A DNA stretch of 12,537 nucleotides from Rhodospirillum sp. UBA1311 (lineage in GTDB: Bacteria; Pseudomonadota; Alphaproteobacteria; Rhodospirillales; Rhodospirillaceae). Under the pieces are notes generated by a model. The model worked only from the letters and a program-made list of their open reading frames with translations. It ran no database searches and was not told where the DNA came from. Location: contig DBTR01000075.1 in assembly GCA_002307145.1 (NCBI GenBank), positions 10,361-22,897 on the forward strand, written 5' to 3'. The number at the start of each line of letters is the position of its first letter. The stretch's first letter is position 1. Position numbers and translations under genes: made by a program. Below, one piece after another: positions 1-6,907 of this stretch.

Positions 1-730
1 TGGCGTTGCCGCAGCGCTCGCCGAGGCCGTTCAGCGTGCCCTGGATCTGGCGCACGCCCGCGCGCACGGCGGTGAGCGAGTTGGCCACCGCGTTCTCGGT
101 GTCGTTGTGGCAGTGGATGCCGAGGTGGTCGCCCGGAACCCGCGCGGTCACCGCGCCGACGATCTCGGCGATTTCATGCGGCAGCGTACCGCCGTTGGTA
201 TCGCACAGCACCACCCAGCGCGCTCCCGCCTTATAGGCGGCCTCGACGCACGACAGCGCATACTCCGGATTGGCTTTGTAGCCGTCGAAGAAGTGCTCGG
301 CGTCGAACATCACCTCGTCGACGCGCCCGAGCGCGACGGTGATGCTGTCGCCGACCATGCGGAGGTTTTCGTCCAGCTCCACGCCGAGCGCGACCTTGAC
401 CTGATGGTCCCAGGTCTTGCCGACCAGGGTGACGACCTTGGCGGCGGTGGTGAGCAGCGCCTGGAATCCCGGATCGTTGTCGGCGCTGCGGCCGGAGCGC
501 CGCGTCATGCCGAAGGCGGAGAGGCGCGCATGGCGCAGTTTGGGCGGGTGCGCGAAGAACTGGTCGTCGGTGGCGTTGGCGCCGGGCCAGCCGCCCTCGA
601 CGTAGTCGATGCCGAGGCGGTCGAGTTCGGTGGCGATTGCCACCTTGTCGGCGGCGGTGAAGTCCACGCCCTGGGTCTGTGCGCCGTCGCGCAGGGTGCT
701 GTCGTACAGATAAACCCGTTCGCCGTTCAT
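1..730 (-). CDS. cimA: (R)-citramalate synthase, N-terminal part (3' end outside window)
   Basis: Condenses pyruvate with acetyl-CoA to (R)-citramalate, the threonine-independent entry to isoleucine synthesis; cytoplasmic. 243 residues are visible, and the family is usually somewhat over 500, so the C-terminal half, including any regulatory domain, lies beyond the left edge. Residues 10-18 read DSTLRDGAQ, the start of the DRE-TIM metallolyase (LeuA/HMGL-like) barrel with the catalytic Arg14 and metal-binding Asp15. GIHCHND at 204-210 supplies the metal-binding His206 and His208, and the last visible residues, GERCGNA, are the family's GxGxxxGN-type loop. The start is ATG at 728-730; the only upstream purine-rich stretch (GAGCGAG) is a weak ribosome site. 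The gene begins 66 bases after the stop of the c-di-GMP gene and could be read from the same transcript. The alternatives 2-isopropylmalate synthase or homocitrate synthase are less likely, because the YLYDSTLRDGAQTQG opening matches the CimA type. Confidence 0.88.
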   Translation of the reverse strand, partial: MNGERVYLYDSTLRDGAQTQGVDFTAADKVAIATELDRLGIDYVEGGWPGANATDDQFFAHPPKLRHARLSAFGMTRRSGRSADNDPGFQALLTTAAKVVTLVGKTWDHQVKVALGVELDENLRMVGDSITVALGRVDEVMFDAEHFFDGYKANPEYALSCVEAAYKAGARWVVLCDTNGGTLPHEIAEIVGAVTARVPGDHLGIHCHNDTENAVANSLTAVRAGVRQIQGTLNGLGERCGNA

Positions 731-796
731 TGGTCTCGCTCGATCATCGTCGGGAACCGATGAAAATGCGGCAAAACCCGCCGGACCACAAGGTTT

Positions 797-3700
797 TCAG
801 ACAATCCGCGCGACGCCGTCGTCGAGGATGCGGTTGAAACCGGCGAGCGGCACCGGGCGGCTGTAGAGATAGCCCTGCGCGGTGTCGCAGCCGTGATCTT
901 TCAGGAAGCGCGCCTGCTCGACGGTCTCGACGCCTTCGGCGACGAGCTTGAGGTCGAGCGCCTTCGCCATGCCGATGATCGCGATGGTGACGGTCATGTC
1001 GTCGGCATTGGACGGGATGTTGCAGACGAAGGTCCGGTCGATCTTCAGGCTGTCGATCGGGAAGCGGGTGAGATAGCCGAACGACGAATAGCCCGAGCCG
1101 AAATCGTCGATCGCGATGGTGAGACCGAGGCTCTTGAGCCGCTGCAAGGTTTCGACGGTCTGGTCGATGTCCTCGACCAGCGCGCTTTCGGTGAGTTCGA
1201 GTTCGAGCAGGTAGGGAGGCAGGTCGAATTCATCGAGCAGGCGGCGGAGCGTGCGGTCGAGATTGGCGTCGCGGAACTGCACCGCCGACAGGTTGACCGC
1301 AACCGGCACCGCGAGATTGCCCGACTTCAGGCGCTCCGCCTGATCCTGGCAGACGCGGCGCAGCACCCATTCGCCGATGTCGCGGATCTGGCCGGTGGCC
1401 TCGGCGATCGGAATGAAGTCGACCGGCGAGACCAGCCCGAGCTCGGGGTGGAACCAGCGCAGCAGCGCCTCCGCCCCGGTGACCAGGCCGCTCTGGAGAT
1501 TGACCTTCGGCTGGTAGTAGACCTGGAATTCATCGGCCTCGACCGCCGCAGCAAGCGCGGTTTCGAGCTTCTGGCGGAACACCAGGGAGGCACTCAGGGC
1601 CTCGTCGTAAAGCTGGATCGCCGAGCGCCCGCCCAGCTTCGCGGTGCGCACCGCAAACTCCGCGCCGCGCATCAGGTCTTCGGCGTGCGCGCCGGAATCC
1701 GGGTATTCGGCGATGCCGATGCTGCACGACAGGCGGATGTCGTGGTTGTCGACGATGATCGCCTTTTTCGTCGCGGTGACGATCTCGGCGGCGATCGGCA
1801 GGAGCTCGGAGGTGCCGCCCGCATCGTCGATGATCGCGACGAACTCGTCGGCGGAGAGGCGCGCGACCAGCCGCGCCCGGCCCGAGAGCGCGGCGGTGAG
1901 GCGCTTGGCGAACACCGTCAGCACCCGATCGCCGACGAGATGGCCGAAGCTGTCGTTGATCGCCTTGAAGTGGTCGAGGTCGAAGAACATCAGCGCGACG
2001 CGGCGCCCGCCCGCCTGCGCGCGCTCCAGCACATGCGCCAGGGTATCGTGGAAGTGGGTGCGATTGGCGAGATTGGTGAGCAGATCGTGCGTCGCCATCT
2101 GGACGATGCTTTCCTCATAGGCGATGCGCTCGGAAATGTCGCGGATCAGGCCGATGAACAGGTGGCGCTCGCCGAGATTGAGGTCGCGCACCGCCAGCTC
2201 GATCGGAAACAGCTCGTCGCCGCCGCGCCGCCCGAAGTGCCGCCGCCAGCCCGACACCCGGGCGGGCACGCCGCCGCGCAGGAAGATCGAGAGACCGTTC
2301 AAGGGCGGGCCTTCCGGCGAGTGGGCGGGCCCGAGCAGGCGGCCGACGTTGGTGCCGACGAGATCGCGGCTCGGAATGCCGAAGGTGGTCTCGGTGGCGC
2401 GATTGAGGGTTTCGATCCGGCCGTCCTCGTCGACCACGACGATCGCGTCGGCGACATTGTCCATGATCTTGCGAAGCTGTTCCTCGCGCGCGATGATCCG
2501 GCGCGAGGCGCGGTTGCGCCGGGTGGTATCGACGGCGGAAATCAGCACCAGTTCCTGCCCCGCCCAGGCCTCGATGCCTTCGGTCGGACAGTCCATCGCC
2601 AGCAGTTCGACGTCGATCAACTGGCCGCCGACCCGTTCAAGATGCATCGGCACCCGTGCCGCCTCGCTCCGAAGCGCGGCCACGCCGTGCTCGAACAGCA
2701 CCGCGTAGTCGTTCGGTACGAAATCGCGGAACGAGACGTTCGCCAGGTCTTCGTCGATGCCGAGCCCGAGAATGTCGCGGCCGACCCGATTGAGGAACAG
2801 GAGCGCGCCATCGTCGGCGCGCACCACCGCTGCAAGGTCGGGGGAGATTTCGAGCACCGAGAGATAATTTGCGCCGAGATAGGCGAAGCCCGCGCTCTGG
2901 CGCTGGGTGGTCAGCGCCTCGACCGCCGTGGCGAGCGACGCCGCCTCGGCGCGCGCGCCGGTGAGGGCCGACTTGATTCCGGTGTCCTCGGCGTCGCCGA
3001 GCGACTGGTTCGCCGCATCGAGGCGCTGGAGCATGCGGCGCAGGGCGGCGGGCACCTTCTGTTCGAGGGCATGCAGCAACTCGATTTTGTCGTCGAGCGC
3101 CTTCTGCGCCCGCTGCTGCGCGGTGCGAAGCTGGTCCTCGCGCATTTTCAACGCGCTGACGTCGGTCATGATCAGCGCGATCTTGCCTGCGAACGGCATC
3201 GCGTCGAGCATCAGCCAGCGCGCCCCCGCGCCTTCGCCGAGCCGCACCTGATGCCGGTGGCCGCCGCCGGCGAGCGCATGTTCCAGCACCGAACCGATTT
3301 CGCGGGCGGTCTCGGTCGCGACCACCGCTTCGAGCGGCGCGCCCTCGATTTCCCGAATCGGATGGCCGAAGGTGAGTTCGCAAGCGGGGTTGGCGAGCGC
3401 CACCCGCCAGCACCGCGCGCCGTCGGCGATCTCGGGCACCAGGGTCATGATGGTGTTGCGGGAGTTGTTGAGGATGCCTTCCAGCATCCCTTCCGCCAAG
3501 CCGCCACGCAGCAGGCGCTTGCGCTCGATGCCATAGGCGATGGCGCGGCGCAGGTGGGTGGCGTCGATTCGGCCCTTGATCAGGAAGTCCTGCGCGCCGA
3601 GGCGCACCGCTTCGGTCGCCTGGTGATCGTCGTCGGAACTCGTCAGCACCAGGACCGGAGCGTCGGGCGCGGCGGCGAGCACCCCTGCGAGCGCTTGAAG

Positions 3701-3934
3701 ACCCTGGGCGTCGGGCAGGCCGAGATCGAGGAGAATCGCGTCGTAGGGTACGGCGGCGATGCGGACGAGAGCGGCGGCCAGGGTACCGGCCACGTCGACC
3801 GATGCGAACGCCACCCCTTCCGACAAAAGAACCTGGGTCAGTCGCGCATGGGCTGCGTCGTCCTCGACGAGCAGCAAGGAAACCCGGTCAGATGCAACCT
3901 CTTGTGGCATTTTAATGGCCAATTGCGCACTCAC
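797..3934 (-). CDS. Response regulator with PAS-like sensors, degenerate GGDEF and intact EAL domain (predicted c-di-GMP phosphodiesterase)
   Basis: A 1045-residue cytoplasmic signalling protein with no membrane segment. Order: receiver domain (about 18-135; acidic pair Asp25/Asp26, phospho-acceptor Asp70, Thr98, Lys120); PAS-like region (about 150-262); coiled coil (about 263-345); second PAS-like region (about 355-475); clearer PAS from about residue 482 (IMDNVADAIVVVDEDGRI); GGDEF domain (about 615-775); EAL domain (about 795-1035). The GGDEF signature is SADEF at 694-698, with both glycines lost, and the upstream RxxD product-inhibition site is absent. The EAL domain keeps its active-site motifs: EAL at 822-824, NLSAVQF, ELTES, DDFGSGYSS, LKIDRTF, VAEGVET and QGY. 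The likely net activity is therefore hydrolysis of c-di-GMP, with the GGDEF part possibly a GTP-sensing regulator (inference). The start is GTG at 3932-3934 with GAAGGG about ten bases upstream; the next in-frame ATG is codon 9, without a good ribosome site. The cognate kinase is not in the window. Confidence 0.93.
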   Translation of the reverse strand: MSAQLAIKMPQEVASDRVSLLLVEDDAAHARLTQVLLSEGVAFASVDVAGTLAAALVRIAAVPYDAILLDLGLPDAQGLQALAGVLAAAPDAPVLVLTSSDDDHQATEAVRLGAQDFLIKGRIDATHLRRAIAYGIERKRLLRGGLAEGMLEGILNNSRNTIMTLVPEIADGARCWRVALANPACELTFGHPIREIEGAPLEAVVATETAREIGSVLEHALAGGGHRHQVRLGEGAGARWLMLDAMPFAGKIALIMTDVSALKMREDQLRTAQQRAQKALDDKIELLHALEQKVPAALRRMLQRLDAANQSLGDAEDTGIKSALTGARAEAASLATAVEALTTQRQSAGFAYLGANYLSVLEISPDLAAVVRADDGALLFLNRVGRDILGLGIDEDLANVSFRDFVPNDYAVLFEHGVAALRSEAARVPMHLERVGGQLIDVELLAMDCPTEGIEAWAGQELVLISAVDTTRRNRASRRIIAREEQLRKIMDNVADAIVVVDEDGRIETLNRATETTFGIPSRDLVGTNVGRLLGPAHSPEGPPLNGLSIFLRGGVPARVSGWRRHFGRRGGDELFPIELAVRDLNLGERHLFIGLIRDISERIAYEESIVQMATHDLLTNLANRTHFHDTLAHVLERAQAGGRRVALMFFDLDHFKAINDSFGHLVGDRVLTVFAKRLTAALSGRARLVARLSADEFVAIIDDAGGTSELLPIAAEIVTATKKAIIVDNHDIRLSCSIGIAEYPDSGAHAEDLMRGAEFAVRTAKLGGRSAIQLYDEALSASLVFRQKLETALAAAVEADEFQVYYQPKVNLQSGLVTGAEALLRWFHPELGLVSPVDFIPIAEATGQIRDIGEWVLRRVCQDQAERLKSGNLAVPVAVNLSAVQFRDANLDRTLRRLLDEFDLPPYLLELELTESALVEDIDQTVETLQRLKSLGLTIAIDDFGSGYSSFGYLTRFPIDSLKIDRTFVCNIPSNADDMTVTIAIIGMAKALDLKLVAEGVETVEQARFLKDHGCDTAQGYLYSRPVPLAGFNRILDDGVARIV

Positions 3935-4127
3935 GACCTACAGCCCTTCGAGGACCCGTAGGGTCCAACCCAAAAATCCATCGGCTAGCCGACCCCGCCC
4001 TCACAACCCCAAGGAGCAGGGCGTGCTTCCTTGGAAGGAATTTTCCGTCGGCCTAGCTATCACACCCTTGGAGGCAAGCCAACAGTTCTGCGCCCTTATC
4101 ACCTATAAGTGTGAGATTTTTCTCACA
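3935..4127. other. Dyad-rich intergenic region upstream of the c-di-GMP gene
   Basis: 193 bases between the cysS stop and the GTG start of the c-di-GMP gene. Visible dyads are GGACCC-GTA-GGGTCC (3952-3966), the perfect 12-base palindrome TCGGCTAGCCGA (3981-3992), an imperfect hairpin of ten pairs with one bulge (4009-4018 with 4024-4034), CTTAT-CACCT-ATAAG (4095-4109) and TGTGAGA-TTTT-TCTCACA (4110-4127). A near-copy of the palindrome's left half, TCGGCCTAGC, lies at 4048-4057. None of these dyads is followed by a T-run on the minus strand, so I do not call an intrinsic terminator for cysS. I see no ORF with a ribosome site here. Confidence 0.6.
4009..4034 (-). other. Imperfect stem-loop in the leader of the c-di-GMP gene
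   Basis: CCAAGGAGCA (4009-4018) pairs with TGCTTCCTTGG (4024-4034) with a single bulged base and a five-base loop GGGCG. On the minus strand, which transcribes this region, it is followed by GGTTGTGAGG and not by a T-run. It is therefore not a standard rho-independent terminator. It could be an RNA-stabilising, processing or attenuating element. Confidence 0.4.
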
Positions 4128-4131
4128 TCAA
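4102..4131 (-). promoter_or_regulatory. Candidate promoter for the c-di-GMP gene with a palindrome in its spacer
   Basis: On the minus strand TTGATG (4131-4126) is followed after 18 bases by TATAGG (4107-4102); each matches four of six sigma-70 consensus positions. The perfect inverted repeat TGTGAGA-TTTT-TCTCACA (4110-4127) fills almost the whole spacer, where a bound repressor would block RNA polymerase. The -35 box shares bases with the cysS stop codon. Transcription from here would give a leader of roughly 160 bases. The repeat resembles a CRP/FNR site (TGTGA and TCACA halves), but its inner spacing is 8 rather than 6, so that assignment is doubtful. Confidence 0.35.
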
Positions 4132-5516
4132 TCGCGACGCCACTTGGTCCCGCCCGCGCCATCCTCAAGCGCCACGCCCGCGTCGGCCAGGGCTTTTCGC
4201 AGACGATCCGCTTCGGCGAAGTCGCGCGCCGCCCGTGCCGCCGTGCGCGCCGCGACCATCGCGTCGATCTCGGCGTCCGAGGGACCGGTTGCCGCACCCA
4301 TCCCGACGCGGCGCCATGCCTCCGGCGTCGAAGCTAAAATCCCGAGCAGTTCCGCGGCTTCGAGCATCGCCGCCTTGAGCACCGCCTGCTCGCCCGGGTC
4401 GGTGGACTTGTTGAGTTGGGTGGCGAGTTCGTGCATCGCCGCGATCGCCGCCGGAGTGTTGAGGTCGTCCATCAACGCCTCGACCACCGGCCGCACCAAT
4501 GCCTCCGAACCTCGGGTCACGGCGGCGACATTCCCTACCCGTTCGAGGGCGGTGTAGAAGCGATCCAGGGTCTGCTTGGCCTGCGCCATGCCGTCGTCGG
4601 TCCAATTGAGAGGCTGGTGGTAGTGGGTCGAGAGCAGGCAGAGGCGCACCGCCTCGCCCGGAGCCTTGGCGAGCAGGTCCTGGACGGTGAAGAAGTTGCC
4701 GAGGGACTTCGACATCTTCTCGCCGTCGACCATCAGATAGCCGTTGTGCATCCAATAGCGGGCGAAGGTGCCCGCGCCATGGGCGCAGGTGGATTGGGCG
4801 ATCTCGTTCTCATGGTGGGGGAAGACCAGATCCTGGCCGCCGCCATGGATGTCGAACGACGCCCCGAGGTACTTGCCGCTCATCGCCGAGCATTCGATGT
4901 GCCAGCCCGGGCGGCCGCGTCCCCACGGGCTGTCCCAGCCCGGCAGGTCGTCGGAGGAGGGCTTCCACAGCACGAAGTCGCCCGGATCGCGCTTGTAGGG
5001 GGCGACCTCGACCCGCGCGCCGGCGATCATCTCGTCCTGGCTGCGGCGCGACAGCGCGCCGTAGTCCGGCATCGAGGCAACCGCGAACAGCACGTGGCCT
5101 TCGGCCTCGTAGGCGTGGCCCTTCTCGATCAGCACCGCGATCATCGCGATCATCTCGGCGATGTGCTCGGTGGCGCGAGGCTCGATATCGGGCGGCAGGG
5201 CGTTCAGCGCCGCCATGTCCTGGTGGTACCAGGCGGCGGTTTCCTCGGTGATCTCGCGAATCGAGCGTCCGGATTCGGCGGCGCGCGCGTTGATCTTGTC
5301 GTCGACGTCGGTGATGTTGCGGGCGTAGGTGACCTTCGGATACAGGCGCTTCAGCAGCCGGTAGAGGGTGTCGAACACCACCACGGGGCGCGCGTTGCCG
5401 ATATGGGCGCGGTCGTAGACCGTCGGGCCGCAGACATACATCCGCACATGGGTTGGGTCGATCGGGACGAACGCGTCGGCAGAGCGCGTCAGGGTATTGT
5501 AAACGGTCAGACCCAA
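4128..5516 (-). CDS. cysS: Cysteinyl-tRNA synthetase
   Basis: Charges tRNA-Cys with cysteine using ATP; class Ia synthetase, cytoplasmic. 462 residues, the normal size. MYVCGPTVYD at 26-35 holds Cys29, the first zinc ligand; HIGN (38-41) is the HIGH signature; GWHIECSAMS and HHENEIAQS carry the further zinc-site Cys and His residues; KMSKS lies at 267-271. The C-terminal region (RTAARAARDFAEADRLRKAL) is the usual helical end. The start is TTG (5514-5516): no in-frame ATG lies upstream, the first internal Met (26) would delete the conserved N-terminal strand, and AAAGGA sits 8 bases ahead (5525-5530). Last gene of the nadE-gltX-cysS group, 40 bases after gltX. Confidence 0.97.
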   Translation of the reverse strand: MGLTVYNTLTRSADAFVPIDPTHVRMYVCGPTVYDRAHIGNARPVVVFDTLYRLLKRLYPKVTYARNITDVDDKINARAAESGRSIREITEETAAWYHQDMAALNALPPDIEPRATEHIAEMIAMIAVLIEKGHAYEAEGHVLFAVASMPDYGALSRRSQDEMIAGARVEVAPYKRDPGDFVLWKPSSDDLPGWDSPWGRGRPGWHIECSAMSGKYLGASFDIHGGGQDLVFPHHENEIAQSTCAHGAGTFARYWMHNGYLMVDGEKMSKSLGNFFTVQDLLAKAPGEAVRLCLLSTHYHQPLNWTDDGMAQAKQTLDRFYTALERVGNVAAVTRGSEALVRPVVEALMDDLNTPAAIAAMHELATQLNKSTDPGEQAVLKAAMLEAAELLGILASTPEAWRRVGMGAATGPSDAEIDAMVAARTAARAARDFAEADRLRKALADAGVALEDGAGGTKWRRD

Positions 5517-5523
5517 GTCGGAA

Positions 5524-5530
5524 TTCCTTT
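5524..5530 (-). promoter_or_regulatory. Ribosome binding site supporting the TTG start of cysS
   Basis: On the minus strand this reads AAAGGAA, ending 7 to 8 bases before the TTG at 5516. It is the only good Shine-Dalgarno match near the N-terminus and it decides the start codon, since no ATG or GTG is suitably placed in frame. Confidence 0.7.
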
Positions 5531-5556
5531 TATCGTCTGCAAATGCACGATCCGCC

Positions 5557-6897
5557 TCAGGCGGTTTCGCCCGAGAGCCGCGCCAATGCCCGATTGCGCC
5601 CGAGCATCGGCAATAGCACCTTCAATTCCGGACCATTCTCGCGCCCGGTGAGGGCCAGACGCAAGGGATGAAACAGCGCGCGGCCCTTGCGCCCGGTCTT
5701 TGCCTTCACCGCGTCGGCGAGGATCGACCAGGTGGTCTCGTCCCAGGGCTCCGGCGGCAGGCTCGCGGCGGCGGCGGCGGCGACCTCGGCGTCCTCGATT
5801 ACCGGCGCCATCGGCGCGTGGATCACATTCCACCAGTCGCAGGCGTCGGCATAGCGTCCGAGATTGGCGCGCACCGCGCGCCAGAAGGTTTCGTCCGCCT
5901 GCGGCAGACCGGCCTTGACCAATCCGGCGTACGCGGCGGCGAAGTCGAGTCCATGGAGATATCGCGCGTTGAGCGCGGCAAGTTCGGCGGGGTCGAACTG
6001 AGGCTGGGAGCGGCCGAAGTGGCGGATGTCGAAGGCGGCGAGCAACGCATCCATGGTCGCGTGGGGATCGGCGGCCTCGGCGGTGCCGAGCGAGGCCAGC
6101 ATCGCGACCAGCGGCTGGGGTTCGATCCCCTCGGCGCGGAAGTCGCGCACCGCCTGGGAGCCCTCGCGCTTCGAAAGCCCGACGCCGCCCGGCCCGGTGA
6201 TCAGGGGCACGTGGCCGAAGCGGGGAACCGGCGCGTCCATCGCCTCGAACATCTGGATCTGCACGGCGGTGTTGGTGACGTGGTCCTCGCCGCGCAGCAC
6301 GTGGGTCACGCCCATGTCGGCGTCGTCGATCGCGCTCGGCAGCATGTAGAGCCAGGTGCCGTCGGCGCGACGCACCACCGGATCGGAGAGATGCCCGCCG
6401 TGATACGACTGCGGCCCACGCACCAGGTCGTCCCACGAGGTTTCGCGGTGTTCGAGGACGAAGCGCCAGTGCGGCCTGCGCCCCTCGGCCTCGTAAGCCG
6501 TCTTCTGCGCGGGCGTCAGGGTCATCCCCTCGCGGTCGTAGACCGGCGGCAGCCCTTTGGCGCGCTGGCGGCGGCGCTTGTATTCGAGTTCCTCGGGGGT
6601 TTCGTAGCAGGCGTAGAGGCGGCCCTTGGCGGCGAGGCGCTCGCCCACTTCGGCATAGCGGTCGAGGCGCGCCGCCTGGCTTTCCTCGGCGTCCCAGGCC
6701 ATGCCCATCCAGGCGAGGTCGTCGCGGATGCCTTGCGCATAGTCGGCGGTGGACCGCTCGGTGTCGGTATCGTCCATGCGCAGGAGGAACGCGCCGCCCT
6801 GCGCCTTGGCGAACAGCCAGTTGATCAGCGCGGTGCGCGCGTTGCCGATGTGGAGGTACCCGGTCGGGCTGGGCGCGAAGCGTACTTTAACCGCCAT
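5557..6897 (-). CDS. gltX: Glutamyl-tRNA synthetase (short, GLSKR-type paralogue)
   Basis: Attaches glutamate to tRNA-Glu; in bacteria lacking GlnRS it may also charge tRNA-Gln for later amidation. Class Ib, cytoplasmic, 446 residues, slightly shorter than the common ~470. RFAPSPTGYLHIGNARTAL at 6-24 contains HIGN (16-19); LLRMDDTDTERS is the variant of the usual EDTDxERS; LRGEDHVTNT is conserved; the KMSKS equivalent is GLSKR at 240-244, with Gly in place of the first Lys. The Cys-x-Cys zinc pair of E. coli-type enzymes is missing (YACYETPEE). From memory of the family, many alphaproteobacteria carry two gltX genes, and GLSKR marks the second type, so another copy may lie elsewhere. ATG start (6895-6897), 10 bases after nadE, with a weak ribosome site; translational coupling to nadE is likely. 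Confidence 0.95.
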   Translation of the reverse strand: MAVKVRFAPSPTGYLHIGNARTALINWLFAKAQGGAFLLRMDDTDTERSTADYAQGIRDDLAWMGMAWDAEESQAARLDRYAEVGERLAAKGRLYACYETPEELEYKRRRQRAKGLPPVYDREGMTLTPAQKTAYEAEGRRPHWRFVLEHRETSWDDLVRGPQSYHGGHLSDPVVRRADGTWLYMLPSAIDDADMGVTHVLRGEDHVTNTAVQIQMFEAMDAPVPRFGHVPLITGPGGVGLSKREGSQAVRDFRAEGIEPQPLVAMLASLGTAEAADPHATMDALLAAFDIRHFGRSQPQFDPAELAALNARYLHGLDFAAAYAGLVKAGLPQADETFWRAVRANLGRYADACDWWNVIHAPMAPVIEDAEVAAAAAASLPPEPWDETTWSILADAVKAKTGRKGRALFHPLRLALTGRENGPELKVLLPMLGRNRALARLSGETA

Positions 6898-6907
6898 GAA
6901 TGAAAAC

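Noticed and set aside
731..796. Terminator between the c-di-GMP gene and cimA
   Set aside because: Only a four-pair CGGC/GCCG stem with TTTT in the loop is visible, too weak to call. Read-through into cimA remains possible.
893..3961. 1022-codon open frame on the plus strand, antisense to the c-di-GMP gene
   Set aside because: It lies wholly opposite a gene with clear domains and is rich in Asp, Glu, Arg, Gly and Ala, as expected of the complement of GC-rich codons. It has no recognisable motif, so its openness comes from codon bias.
4110..4127. TGTGAGA-TTTT-TCTCACA as a CRP/FNR site or cysS terminator
   Set aside because: The TGTGA and TCACA halves are 8 apart, not 6, so it is not a standard CRP site. 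The minus strand after the stem has no T-run, so it is not an intrinsic terminator.
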